Shown here: positions 49,991 to 59,057 of the stretch, in pieces | How the letters are laid out: every line of letters starts with the position of its first letter | Position numbering within the stretch: position 1 is the stretch's first letter | Assembly: GCA_027494055.1 (NCBI GenBank) | Contig: JAOSJO010000024.1 | Coordinates: 360,073-424,072, forward strand | DNA: 64,000 nucleotides | Direction: 5' to 3' | Origin: Anaerolineae bacterium | GTDB lineage: Bacteria; Chloroflexota; Anaerolineae; Aggregatilineales; JAFGMM01 | Translations under genes and position numbers: made by a program | The notes under the pieces: model-generated | The model's input: the letters and a program-made list of their open reading frames with translations, nothing else | What the model was told of the DNA's origin: nothing | The model's database searches: none

Positions 49991-50012
49991 CCCGCGACTG
50001 AAGTCGCGGGCT
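49991..50012. repeat. Palindromic repeat, copy 2 (REP-like)
   Basis: CCCGCGACTGAAGTCGCGGG followed by CT, a near-perfect inverted repeat (CCCGCGACT/AGTCGCGGG) in the gap between the STAND and TPR genes; near-identical to 45097-45120. The same gap holds two inverted copies of CTCCCAGGGAG/CTCCCTGGGAG (about 49961 and 50073). Confidence 0.65.
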
Positions 50013-50118
50013 AATTTCGAAGCGATCATCACAATTGGCGACGATTAGGCGCTGACGTCAGTCAGCGGGCCGACTCCCTGGGAGCTTTCGTGTTTGGGCA
50101 ACCGGCGCGCGGTCTTAG

Positions 50119-50124
50119 TATGAT
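50119..50124 (+). promoter_or_regulatory. -10 box next to a GTG start
   Basis: TATGAT ends six bases before the GTG start at 50131 and there is no Shine-Dalgarno sequence, so the message may be leaderless. A weak TTGGGC lies at 50094-50099. Confidence 0.4.
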
Positions 50125-50130
50125 CTGGTT

Positions 50131-51046
50131 GTGAGCGAGAACGTCCCCTTCACCGACGCGATCCACGCCGGCCGCGCGGCGCTCGACGCGGCGCGGGCTG
50201 CCCGCGACCCGCGCGCGGAGGCGCTGGCGCTCGCCGGCCTGGGCGATGCGTATCACCAGGCGGGGCGCTGCGCCGAGGCGATTGTCTACTACGAGCAGGC
50301 GCGCGAGGTCGCCGCCGCGCTGGGCGCGCCCGACCTGGAGGCGAGCCTGCTCGGCAGCGCGGGGCTGGCGTTCGCGGCGCTCAACCAGCCGGGCGAGGCG
50401 CTGCGCCGCTACGAGCGCGCGCTGGCGCTCCACCGCGCGGCCGGCGACCGGGCCGGCGAGGGCGCGGACCTGGGCAACATCGCCAACGCGCTGCGGCGCA
50501 TGGGCCAGCTTGAGCCGGCGCTGGGCCACTACGCGCAGGCGCTGGAGATCGCGCAGGCGCGCGGCGACCGGCGGCGCGCGGCGGTCCACCTGGGGAACCT
50601 GGGCACGCTGTGCATGCAGCTTGGCCGCTACCGCGACGCGGTTGGCTACTACATGGAGGCGGTGGACGCGGCGATCCAGCTCAACGACCCGGTGTGGGGA
50701 GGGCATCAACGTCGGCAACATGGGCCTCGCCTACCAGCGCCTCGGCGACCTGGACCGCGCCGAACAGCTCACACGGCGGGCGCTCGCCATCCACCGCGCG
50801 GCGGGCCACGACAGCGGCGTGGCGACGTGGCTGCGCAACCTCGGCGACCTGGCGATGGCGCGCGCCGACGGAATCGGTGGCGCGGGCGCGGCGGCCTATG
50901 TGCGCGCGGCGATAGACCACTACCAGGCGTCGCTCGACCTGCGCCGCGCGCACAACGACCCCAACGCGGGCGAGTCGGCGGCGGCGCTCGCTGCCGCGCA
51001 GGCGCGCCTCGCGGAGAGCGAACCGTCAGCGCCCGACCACGCCTAG
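50131..51046 (+). CDS. TPR protein (frameshifted)
   Basis: About 305 residues, made of six TPR units, for example LALAGLGDAYHQAGRCAEAI, ADLGNIANALRRMGQLEPAL, VHLGNLGTLCMQLGRYRDAV and VGNMGLAYQRLGDLDRAEQL. One extra base near 50700 breaks the frame. The end (RAAIDHYQASLDLRRAHNDP then AGESAAALAAAQARL) aligns with the end of the STAND protein upstream (RQAVAYYEEALAIRREIKDP then AEDTAAALEAAR), so the two are paralogous in their TPR part. It lacks any ATPase or membrane segment. Probably a soluble partner or regulator of the STAND protein. Confidence 0.78.
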
Positions 51047-51094
51047 CGCGCGCCCCATCCCTGACCTGTGACGTTACGCGAAGAGGAGCCATGC

Positions 51095-53197
51095 ATGACT
51101 CAGAACCGACTGGCGTCGGAGAAAAGCCCTTACCTGTTGCAGCACGCCAGCAACCCCGTCGCCTGGTACCCCTGGTGCCCGGAGGCGTTCGCGAAGGCGC
51201 GCGCGGAGGACAAGCCGATCTTCCTGTCCATCGGCTACTCGACGTGCCACTGGTGCCACGTGATGGCGCACGAGTCGTTCGAGGACCCGGATGTTGCGGC
51301 GCTGATGAACGACGCCTTCGTGTCCATCAAGCTCGACCGCGAGGAGCGGCCCGACATCGACAGCATCTACATGAACGTGTGCCAGATGATGACCGGCAGC
51401 GGCGGGTGGCCGCTCACCATCATCATGACGCCGGACAAGCAGCCCTTCTTCGCGGGGACGTACATCCCGAAGTACGGGCGCTACGGGCGCGCGGGGATGG
51501 TGGACCTCATCCCGCAGATTAAGCAGCTCTGGCAGACCCGCCGCCATGACGTGACCAACATCGCCGCTCAGGTGGTCGATGCGCTCCGGCAGATGGCGCA
51601 GGCTTCCACCGTGGCGGAGGACGCGGCCGGCGCGGACCTGGACGAGGCGACGCTGCACGCGGCCTATCGCCAGCTTGACCGGCGCTTCGACGAATGGCAC
51701 GGCGGCTTCAGCGACGCGCCCAAGTTCCCGACGCCGCACAACCTCCTGTTCCTGCTCCGCTACTGGAAACGCACCGGCGAGGCGCACGCCCTGGACATGG
51801 TGGAGACCACGCTCCAGGCGATGCGGCGCGGCGGCATCTACGACCACCTGGGTTTCGGTTTCCACCGGTACGCGACCGACCGCGTGTGGCTCGTGCCGCA
51901 CTTCGAGAAGATGCTCTACGACCAGGCGATGCTGGCGATGGCGTATGCCGAGGCCTTCCAGGCCACGGGCAAGAGCGCGTACCGGCAGACGGCGCGCGAG
52001 GTTGTCGCCTACGTGCTGCGCGACATGACGGCCCCGGAGGGCGGGTTCTACTCCGCCGAGGACGCGGACAGCGAGGGGGAGGAGGGCAAGTTCTACCTCT
52101 GGACCGTGGACGAGGTGCGGGAGGCGCTCGGCGACGCGGACGCCGACTTCGTCATCGACGTGTTCAGCCTGGAGCCGGGCGGCAACTTCCGCGAGGAGGC
52201 GACGCAGAACCGCACCGGCGCGAACATCCTGCACCTGCGCAAGTCGCTCGACGAGCGAGCGCACGCGCTCCAGATGGCCGAGCACGACCTGTGCGCGCGC
52301 CTGGACGCGGCGCGGCAGCGGCTCTTTGACCGCCGCGAAGGCCGCATCCACCCGCACAAGGACGACAAGATTCTCACCGACTGGAACGGCCTGATGATCG
52401 CGGCGCTTGCCAAGGCGGCGCGCGCCTTCGACGAACCGGTGTATGCCGAGGCGGCTGCGCGCGCGGCGGCCTTCGTCCTCACGACGATGCGCACGCCCGA
52501 CGGGCGTCTGCTGCACCGCTACCGCGACGGGCACGCCGGCCTGCCGGGCCTGGTCGATGACTACGCCTTCATGATCTGGGGCCTGCTGGAGCTGTACGAG
52601 GCCACGTTCGACGTGCACCACCTGGAGCACGCGCTCGACCTCAACGGCGACCTGACCGCGCACTTCTGGGACGCGGAGGGCGGCGGGTTTTTCGCCACGC
52701 CCGGCGACGGGGAGGAACTGCTCGTGCGCCAGAAGGAAGTCTATGACGGCGCGGTGCCGTCGGGCAACTCGGTCGCCATGCTGAACCTGCTGCGGCTGGG
52801 GCGCATCACGGCCCACGCCGAGTTCGAGGACATGGCGGCGCAGATTGGGCGCGCCTTCTCGGAGACGATCCAGCGCGCGCCATCGGCCTTTACGCTGGCA
52901 ATGATGGCGCTCGACTTCGGCCTGGGGCCGTCCTATGAGGTCGTCATCGCCGGCGAACCGGACGCCGAGGATACGCGGGCGATGCAGCGCGCGCTCAACG
53001 CGCCTTTCCTGCCCAACAAGGTGGTCTTGCTGCGCCCGGCCAGCGACGCGACGCCGGCGATTGCGCATATCGCGCGGTTCACGGCGGAGCAGGGCAGCAT
53101 CGACGACAGGGCGACCGCCTACGTGTGCCGGAACTACCAGTGTGCGCTGCCCACGACCGACGTTGCGAAGATGCTGTCGTTGCTTGGCGTGCGCTAG
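51095..53197 (+). CDS. YyaL/SSP411-like thioredoxin-domain protein (DUF255)
   Basis: 700 residues, intact. N-terminal thioredoxin-like DUF255 domain: [38 protein letters not shown] with the CHWC active-site-like motif, [20 protein letters not shown]. The remainder is an alpha/alpha-barrel like N-acylglucosamine 2-epimerases and glycosidases ([77 protein letters not shown]). Function is unknown in bacteria. ATG 51095 and 51091 are alternatives; GAGGAG is just upstream. Confidence 0.9.
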   Translation: MTQNRLASEKSPYLLQHASNPVAWYPWCPEAFAKARAEDKPIFLSIGYSTCHWCHVMAHESFEDPDVAALMNDAFVSIKLDREERPDIDSIYMNVCQMMTGSGGWPLTIIMTPDKQPFFAGTYIPKYGRYGRAGMVDLIPQIKQLWQTRRHDVTNIAAQVVDALRQMAQASTVAEDAAGADLDEATLHAAYRQLDRRFDEWHGGFSDAPKFPTPHNLLFLLRYWKRTGEAHALDMVETTLQAMRRGGIYDHLGFGFHRYATDRVWLVPHFEKMLYDQAMLAMAYAEAFQATGKSAYRQTAREVVAYVLRDMTAPEGGFYSAEDADSEGEEGKFYLWTVDEVREALGDADADFVIDVFSLEPGGNFREEATQNRTGANILHLRKSLDERAHALQMAEHDLCARLDAARQRLFDRREGRIHPHKDDKILTDWNGLMIAALAKAARAFDEPVYAEAAARAAAFVLTTMRTPDGRLLHRYRDGHAGLPGLVDDYAFMIWGLLELYEATFDVHHLEHALDLNGDLTAHFWDAEGGGFFATPGDGEELLVRQKEVYDGAVPSGNSVAMLNLLRLGRITAHAEFEDMAAQIGRAFSETIQRAPSAFTLAMMALDFGLGPSYEVVIAGEPDAEDTRAMQRALNAPFLPNKVVLLRPASDATPAIAHIARFTAEQGSIDDRATAYVCRNYQCALPTTDVAKMLSLLGVR

Positions 53198-53236
53198 GGG
53201 GGTGACGGTCGCCGCCACGATGGCCGATATCCTCTC

Positions 53237-53265
53237 TTGACGGTGCCTGACACGCTCCGTATAAT
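53237..53265 (+). promoter_or_regulatory. Strong sigma-70-type promoter of efp
   Basis: TTGACG (53237-53242), 17-base spacer, TATAAT (53260-53265), 40 bases before the efp start. Confidence 0.88.
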
Positions 53266-53304
53266 CTTCGTGCACGTCATTCCACGGCCACGATGAGGCA
53301 ACAT

Positions 53305-53862
53305 ATGATCGATGTTAACGAACTGCGCAAGGGCACGACGTTCACGATGGATGGTGAACTCTATAAGGTGCTGACTTACCAGCACCACAAACCCGGTCGC
53401 GGCAACGCGACGATCCGTACCACGCTCCGCAATCTGCGCACCGGCGCCACCATCCAGCACAACTTCGTCTCCGGCGACCGGGTCCAGGACATCCGCGTCG
53501 AGACCGCGCTGGTTGAGTACATGTATACCGATGGCGAGTTTCTGCACTTCATGAACCTGGAGACTTTCGAGCAGCCGACCCTCGCGACGAGCGTCTTTGG
53601 CGACGATGTGCAGTTTCTCAAAGAGAGCATGGAGCTGAAGCTCAAGACCTACGACGGCGAGGTGATCGACTACGAGTTGCCGATTACGGTCGATTACGAA
53701 GTCACCGACTCGGAGATCGCCGTCGCCGGGGATACGGCGACCGGCGCGACCAAGAAGGTCACGACGGAGACGGGTCTTCAGGTTGAGGTGCCGCTGTTCG
53801 TCGAGGTGGGCGATTTCATCCGCGTAGACACGCGCGACGGGCGGTACGTCACGCGCGTGTGA
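53305..53862 (+). CDS. efp: Translation elongation factor P
   Basis: 185 residues with three beta domains. It opens MIDVNELRKGTTFTMDGELY; the loop that reaches the peptidyl-transferase centre reads HHKPGRGNATIR, so the tip residue is Arg-32 with Lys-29 nearby, in place of the common tip Lys. The C-terminal signature (TTETGLQVEVPLFVEVGDFI, RVDTRDGRYVTRV) is intact. EF-P relieves stalling at proline stretches, which fits the very Pro-rich proteins in this window. No earP, epmA or ymfI gene is present here. I chose ATG 53305 over the in-frame 53293. Confidence 0.95.
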   Translation: MIDVNELRKGTTFTMDGELYKVLTYQHHKPGRGNATIRTTLRNLRTGATIQHNFVSGDRVQDIRVETALVEYMYTDGEFLHFMNLETFEQPTLATSVFGDDVQFLKESMELKLKTYDGEVIDYELPITVDYEVTDSEIAVAGDTATGATKKVTTETGLQVEVPLFVEVGDFIRVDTRDGRYVTRV

Positions 53863-53892
53863 GCGCCGCGCGCATCTCAGGCAGGCATTGTC

Positions 53893-53915
53893 GCGGCAGG
53901 CCAGCAGCCTGCCGC
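53893..53915 (+). terminator. Terminator after efp
   Basis: GCGGCAGGC, loop CAGCA, GCCTGCCGC, then TTTCC: a perfect 9-bp stem. Confidence 0.75.
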
Positions 53916-53977
53916 TTTCCGTTGCGTTGTATGAAACGTTAGCCCATGCCGCGTTGGGTGATGCAGGGAACTCCTGC

Positions 53978-54919
53978 CTAATCCACCGTCTGGACCAGCG
54001 CCGCCGCGCCGATCAGCCCGCCATCGTCCCGCAGCGCCGCCGGCACAATTGGCACGTCGCGCCAGTAATCGTCGTCGATGGTGTAGGCGCGCACAGCCTG
54101 TATCATGGGCGTGAACAACAGGTCGCCCGCGTTGGTCACGCCGCCGCCAACGACCACGATCTCCGGATTGAAGAGGTGCATGAGGTCGGCGATGAGGACG
54201 CCGACAAGCCGCCCGGTGCGCGCGATCAGCTCGATGCCAAGCTCGTCGCCCTCAGCCGCCGCCTCGCCCACCACTTTGGCGGTGATCTTGCTCAGGTCGC
54301 CGCCGACCCTGTCGCGGATGATGGACTTCGCACCCGCCTGGATGCGTAGCACCGCCTCGCGCGCGATGGCCGGGCCGGCGCCCATCTTCTCGACGCTGCC
54401 GCCCAGACCGGACTCTGGCGAGAAGATCAGGTGCCCCACCTCCGAGCCGAGGCCCTGCTTGCCGAGGATCAACTGGCCGTGGCTGATGATCCCGCCGCCG
54501 ATGCCGGTGCTGACGGTGATGTAGATGACGTGCGAGTAGCCCTGAGCCGCGCCGCGCCGCGCCTCGGCGAGCACCGCACAGTTCGCGTCGTTGCCGAGGA
54601 AAACCGGGCGGTCGAACCGTTCCGTAATCAGCCGGCTCAGCGGGACGTTGTGCCAGCCGGGCAGGTTGGGCGGCGAGAGAATCACGCCCGTCATTGGGTT
54701 GACCGGGCCGGGCGCAGAGACGCCAATGCCGACCACCTCACTGCCGTTGGCGGGCCAGATCGCCTCGATCTGCGCCATGATCCGTCCCAGGGTCGGCTCG
54801 AGGCCTTCCTTGGCGAGAGTCAGGGTCTCCACCCGCTCCAGCAGGTTCAGGCGCCGGTCAAAGCGCGCGGCGCGCACGCGGGTCCCGCCCAAGTCAACGC
54901 TGATGATTGTCTGGCTCAT
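53978..54919 (-). CDS. ROK-family sugar kinase lacking the zinc-binding cysteines
   Basis: 313 residues. ATP-binding DLGGTRVRAARFD, sugar-binding GIGVSAPGPVNP, FLGNDANCAVLAEARRGAAQ (catalytic Asp in GNDAN), YITVSTGIGGGII and the zinc-ligand His region GSEVGHLIFSPESG. The ROK signature CxCGxxGCxE that should follow EVGH is replaced by ESGLGGSVEKMGAG, with no cysteines. The C-terminal NPEIVVVGGGVTNAGDLLFT is normal. Likely a glucokinase-like enzyme; activity depends on how the zinc site is replaced. Confidence 0.87.
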   Translation of the reverse strand: MSQTIISVDLGGTRVRAARFDRRLNLLERVETLTLAKEGLEPTLGRIMAQIEAIWPANGSEVVGIGVSAPGPVNPMTGVILSPPNLPGWHNVPLSRLITERFDRPVFLGNDANCAVLAEARRGAAQGYSHVIYITVSTGIGGGIISHGQLILGKQGLGSEVGHLIFSPESGLGGSVEKMGAGPAIAREAVLRIQAGAKSIIRDRVGGDLSKITAKVVGEAAAEGDELGIELIARTGRLVGVLIADLMHLFNPEIVVVGGGVTNAGDLLFTPMIQAVRAYTIDDDYWRDVPIVPAALRDDGGLIGAAALVQTVD

Positions 54920-55312
54920 ATGCGCCTTGCATTCCTTTTCTCTGCTTTAGAGCGCGGGACAGCCCTCGCCCGGCGGTCCATCTCCTAGAATTATATGAGT
55001 CTCGCGCATAATGCCAAGCAGGGACCTGCGTGGTCTCGTGTATCCGTTGTGCACCTTGCCGCTCCATATGGTGTTGCGGTGCGTTTTTCGCAACTCATAT
55101 GGCTAGACCGGCGGGTAATCGCAGAATGACACTGCGAGGATCACGAATCAGCCTGAGACCTCGGTCGCGGAGATCAGAACGTGAACAACTACATTCGTGG
55201 CTCAATCCTTCTGGCTGACCGCGCTTCGGTTAGAATTCGGTTAGTCAGTTATGTTGTTGCTGATCCTTTTCGGTGGTATGATGAAACTATCTCAGGAATA
55301 ATGTGAGCGCCC
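54920..55312. other. Intergenic region ROK / receiver-kinase
   Basis: 393 bases, AT-richer than the surroundings, with no convincing gene. It holds a promoter (55254-55282) for the kinase and a GGTTAG direct repeat (55228-55233 and 55239-55244) just before it, which could be a regulator site. The rest shows nothing I can assign. Confidence 0.5.
55254..55282 (+). promoter_or_regulatory. Promoter of receiver-kinase gene
   Basis: TTGTTG (55254-55259), 17-base spacer, TATGAT (55277-55282), 31 bases before the start at 55313. Confidence 0.6.
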
Positions 55313-56508
55313 ATGACTTTGCTTGAGTCGCAAAGCCTCGCCCGGCAGTTGCCGCGTCCGCCAGAGCAGTTCACCGTCTTGGTCGCCGACGACGATCCGG
55401 ACATCGTCGAGGTGATGGCGCTGTTTCTGGAGCGTGAAGGCTATCGCATCCTGAGAGCCTACGACGGCGACGAGGCGATTGCGATAATCGACGCGGAGCG
55501 GCCTGACCTCGTGCTACTCGATGTGCGGATGCCCGGCACGGATGGCTACGCGGTGTGTCAGCACGTCAAGTCCAATGTCGAGACGGCGTTTATCCCGGTC
55601 GTCATCATCACCAACGTGCGCGGCCTGAACAGCAAGATGGTCGGCGTCGAGGCCGGCGCGGACGACTACCTGAACAAGCCCTTCAACGAAGTCGAACTCG
55701 CGGCGCGCGTGCGCTCGTTGCTGCGCGTCAAGGGGCTGCACGACGAACTCGAAGCGCACAAGCGCGGCCTTGAGGCCGCCGTAAAGGAGCGCACGGCGCA
55801 GCTTGAGGCGGCCCTGGAGAAGCTGCGGACCCTGGACCGGCTCAAGAGCGAGATCATCAACACCGTGAGCCACGAGCTGCGCACCCGCTGACGCAGGTCA
55901 AGAACGCGGTGGACTTGATCGAAGGGTGCACGTCACCGGACGAAATGAGCGCCCTGGTGACGGCGGCGAAGCAGGCGTCGGTGCGGCTGGAACGGCTCAT
56001 CCGCAACATCGTTGAGCTTGGGGCCGGCCTTACTGTGGCGATGGAGCCGGTCTCGGTGACTGAATCGGTGCACCAGGCGATTGTGGCGCTGCGCGCCGTC
56101 CACCCGCCCAACGGCGTCCAGGTCGAGGTCATGATCGAGGAGAGGCTACCGCCGGTCCTTGCCGACCGGAACGGCCTCGTGCGCGTGCTCCAGCACCTGC
56201 TGGAGAACGCCGTGAAGTTCAGCCCAAGCGGCGGCCAGGTGGAAGTCATCGCGCGCCGCGAAAACGAGCAGGAAGTGTGGATCGGCGTGCGCGATCACGG
56301 CATCGGCATACCGCCGCAAGAGGCGAGCCGCATCTTCGACCAGTTCTACCAGGTTGACGGCTCCACGACGCGCCCCTACAGCGGGATGGGCGTGGGCCTG
56401 TCCATCGTGAAATTGATCATCGAGGGCCACGGCTCCACGATCAATGTGGAGAGCGAGCCGGGCAGCGGCAGTACATTTAGCTTCACGCTTGAGGCGGCTA
56501 CCCCCTGA
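55313..56508 (+). CDS. Receiver-histidine kinase fusion (frameshifted)
   Basis: About 398 residues, soluble. N-terminal receiver with acidic pair VLVADDDPDIVEV, phosphoacceptor DLVLLDVRMPGTDGY, TNV-type switch residue and the Lys in DYLNKPFNEVEL; a coiled coil (EAHKRGLEAAVKERTAQLEA); HisKA with IINTVSHELRTP; HATPase with VLQHLLENAVKFSPSGG, VRDHGIGIPPQEA and GMGVGLSIVKLIIEGHG. Frame is lost at about 55888 (R-TPLTQVKNAV). The receiver probably controls the kinase after phosphorylation by another kinase. It has its own promoter and terminator. Confidence 0.9.
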
Positions 56509-56533
56509 GCTGCGTGTGAACGAGTACCCTCGT

Positions 56534-56570
56534 CGGCCCTGAGGCGGCGCTGCGCACGGGGCCGTTTTTT
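56534..56570 (+). terminator. Terminator after receiver-kinase
   Basis: CGGCCC and GGGCCG arms (56534-56539, 56559-56564) followed by six T (56565-56570). Confidence 0.8.
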
Positions 56571-56656
56571 GTATCTGGCGGTTCCGGGCTATACTGGCGT
56601 GCGGCCTGCCAGATGGCGGGCCGGCGTGGGGGGCGGAAACGGGCACAAAGGACGCG

Positions 56657-57811
56657 ATGAAAAGCAGTTACGAGCCGATGTTCGGCCCGCTCAAGTGGCT
56701 CCTGCACCTGGAGCGCCTGCCCGATTGGGCGGTGCTGGGCTTCCTGCTGGGGCTGGCGCTGGCCGTCTATCTGGCGTGGGCGCCGGCTGTGGCGCTGGCG
56801 GCGGCGCTGTTCCAGCTCGTCTTCACGTTGAGCGACTGGCTGAGCCTCGCCCTGCTTCCCCGCCTGGGGCGAAGCTTCGGCCCTCCGAAGCCGCCGCTCA
56901 TCGCCCTCGCCGTTGTCCGCGCCGTGCTCATGGTGATCGCCGGCCTGTTGTGGCTGAACCTGGCGCTCCCGGTGGTTCTCAACCTGCTGATTAGCCTCGT
57001 GAGCCTCTATGCGCTGTGGGTCGAGCCGTTCCGCCTCGGCGTCACCCGCGAGACGTTGGAGACGCCCGCGCTCGACCCGGACGCGCCGCCGGTGCGCCTG
57101 CTGCACCTGGGCGACCTCCACATGGAGCAGATCGGCCCGCGCGAGTGCGCGCTGAACCGCCTCGTGGAGGCTCTCGCGCCGGATGTGATCGTCTTTTCGG
57201 GCGATTACATCAGCCTGCTCCACCCGGACTTTGCGCAGGCGTGCGACCACATCCGGCGCATCATCTCTGCGTGGCGCGCGCCGCTTGGGGTCTATGTCGT
57301 ATCGGGCAGCCCGCTGGTCGAAACGGACGAAATGGTCGCCCGCTTCGTGGAGGGCCTCGATAACCTGCGCTGGCTGCGCGACGAGGCGGCGCTCGTCGAG
57401 ACCGACGCCGGCCCAATCACCATTCTGGGCATGTCTACGACGCACGAGCGCGAGGCGGACATCCCCCGGCTGCGCGAGCTGAGCGGCGCGCTCCCCAACG
57501 GCACGTTCCGGCTGCTGCTCCACCACTCGCCGGACCTCGCGCCGGAAGCGGACGAGCTTGGCTACGACCTGTACTTGGCCGGCCACACCCACGGCGGCCA
57601 GATTCGCCTGCCGCTGATCGGCCCGATTGTGACCAGCAGCGAGTTCTGGCGGACTTACGCGATGGGCCGCTACGATCTGGAGAACGCCACGCTCTACGTG
57701 ACGCGCGGCATTGGCATGGAGGGGGCCGCTGCGCCGCGCGTGCGGCTGCTGTGCCCGCCGGAGATCGTCCTGTGGGAGATCACGGGAAAGCGCGCTGAGG
57801 CAGCGGACTGA
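56657..57811 (+). CDS. Membrane-anchored metallophosphoesterase-like protein, GNHD motif altered
   Basis: 384 residues. Three or four N-terminal helices (WAVLGFLLGLALAVYLAWAP, LIALAVVRAVLMVIAGLLWL) then a calcineurin-like domain: LLHLGDLHMEQIG (motif DxH), VIVFSGDYISLLHP (GD), and YLAGHTHGGQIRLP (GHxH). The middle GNH(D/E) motif that supplies a metal ligand and the general acid reads VSGSPLVETDE. Members of this YaeI-like group hydrolyse lipid phosphates such as UDP-diacylglucosamine. With Asn and His missing, activity is doubtful. Confidence 0.83.
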   Translation: MKSSYEPMFGPLKWLLHLERLPDWAVLGFLLGLALAVYLAWAPAVALAAALFQLVFTLSDWLSLALLPRLGRSFGPPKPPLIALAVVRAVLMVIAGLLWLNLALPVVLNLLISLVSLYALWVEPFRLGVTRETLETPALDPDAPPVRLLHLGDLHMEQIGPRECALNRLVEALAPDVIVFSGDYISLLHPDFAQACDHIRRIISAWRAPLGVYVVSGSPLVETDEMVARFVEGLDNLRWLRDEAALVETDAGPITILGMSTTHEREADIPRLRELSGALPNGTFRLLLHHSPDLAPEADELGYDLYLAGHTHGGQIRLPLIGPIVTSSEFWRTYAMGRYDLENATLYVTRGIGMEGAAAPRVRLLCPPEIVLWEITGKRAEAAD

Positions 57812-57836
57812 ATCCGCCGGCGCGCGCCGGCCTCAT

Positions 57837-58569
57837 CCAACCGTATCGAGCCAACCTTCGTTGCAGACCAGGTGTGTGAACTCGTCAAGCGTGCCCGCCC
57901 CCGCGATGGGCGCGTCTGGCGGCGCGGCGCTTGCGTTTTCCGGTGTGCGGATCCAGTAGAAGTGCATCCCCGCGTGCGTTGCGGCCATGTCGCGTTCCAC
58001 GTCGTCGCCGACCATGATGGCGGCGTCCGGTGCGTGCCCGGTGCGCGCGAGGATTTCCTCGTAGTAGGCGGGATGCGGCTTGGTGCTGTGCATGTTTTCG
58101 AGCGTTGTCACGAGCGCGTAATCGAACTCGTCCGCCGGGACGCCGGCCCACGCCAGCCGCTGCGCCACGGCGGCGCGCGGGAACATCGGGTTGGTGGCGA
58201 TGACGACGGCGTAGTCGTGCGCCCTCAGCCACGTGACCAGCCGGCGCGCCGCCGGCAGGCGGTGTGGTGGTGGACGCCAATGTGGGGTATTGTGTGGCGT
58301 AGAACGCATCGAAGGCCGCCATGACCTCGGTCTCGTCCCGGTCGTGGCCGTCGAGGAAGGCGCTCAGGAAGCGCTCCAGGTTGGTGCGCGCTGGATCGGC
58401 GGTGGAAACCATGTGGTCGATTGCCCTGAGCAGGCGCGGCATGAAGTCGGGCATCTCAAGGCGTTCGGACATCCACTGGCCGATGAGGGGGAAAATAACC
58501 CGACCAGAGCGAGGCCATGCTCCCGCCCAGCAGGGTATCGTCGAGATCGAGCAGGACGAGTCTAATCAA
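57837..58569 (-). CDS. HAD-superfamily hydrolase (frameshifted)
   Basis: About 244 residues. It starts at TTG 58569 with the motif I MIRLVLLDLDDTLLGG (nucleophile D8, D10), cap domain (MPDFMPRLLRAIDHMVSTAD, FLSAFLDGHDRDETEVMAAF), motif II VVIATNPMFPRAAV, motif III STKPHPAYYEEIL and motif IV AAIMVGDDVERDMAATH. Frame changes near 58490 and 58265. The start overlaps the stop of the Cys-rich gene upstream. Substrate is unknown; the layout is that of small-phosphate HAD phosphatases. Confidence 0.85.
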
Positions 58570-58921
58570 CGTCCTCGTCCAGAGCCTGCAAGATTTCCGC
58601 CAGGCCGGGGATTTCGGCGTTACACTCGCGGCAGCCGACGTAGGGGTCCTGAATACGGATGTTGTGTTTGCGGCAGAAGGCCTCAACTTCGACGCGGACG
58701 CCGATGATGCCGAGGATTCCGGTGTTGACCCGCGCCTTGAGTTCCAGGTATTCGCTGGCGTTGGCGCGCAGGATGTCTGGCACCGGGCAGCGCGAACAGT
58801 CTTTTGGCCGCCAGGGCTTCGAGTCTGGGTTTGCCGCGATCAGCCGGCACTCTTGCTGGCTGCGACCACGATGGAAGTCCTCGTAATAGTATGGGCAGTC
58901 CTTATTGTCAGGGGTAATCAT
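58562..58921 (-). CDS. Hypothetical Cys-rich protein, 119 aa
   Basis: No family recognised. Cysteines occur in three groups: DCPYYYEDFHRGRSQQECRL, DCSRCPVPDIL and AFCRKHNIRIQD...VGCRECNAEI, suggesting two metal sites (zinc or iron-sulfur). The middle (LELKARVNTGILGIIGVRVE) is helical. It overlaps the HAD gene by 8 bases, so the two are coupled. Confidence 0.65.
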   Translation of the reverse strand: MITPDNKDCPYYYEDFHRGRSQQECRLIAANPDSKPWRPKDCSRCPVPDILRANASEYLELKARVNTGILGIIGVRVEVEAFCRKHNIRIQDPYVGCRECNAEIPGLAEILQALDEDVD

Positions 58922-59045
58922 ACGCTAAGACCAAGCCACTCGTTTCCCTGGATTTATTATAGCAGGTTTCCCGTGTTCCTGGGCCATTTTCAGGAGTTGT
59001 TAACCTTTGGCGGTACGCAGCAACGGGCGGCGACAAATGCTCTGG

Positions 59046-59051
59046 TACAAT
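59046..59051 (+). promoter_or_regulatory. -10 box next to ATG
   Basis: TACAAT ends six bases before ATG 59058 and no Shine-Dalgarno sequence is seen, suggesting a leaderless mRNA. Confidence 0.4.
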
Positions 59052-59057
59052 GGCGCT

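Noticed and set aside
49950..50100. CRISPR-like repeats between STAND and TPR genes
   Set aside because: Only two or three short palindromes with no regular spacing or spacers; better read as REP-like elements.
51074..53275. 733-codon open frame opposite the YyaL gene
   Set aside because: Antisense shadow of an intact, clearly recognised protein; its sequence is His/Arg/Val-rich and matches no domain.
55030..55218. Small open frame in the 54.9-55.3 kb gap
   Set aside because: No Shine-Dalgarno sequence, no recognisable pattern and unbiased third positions.
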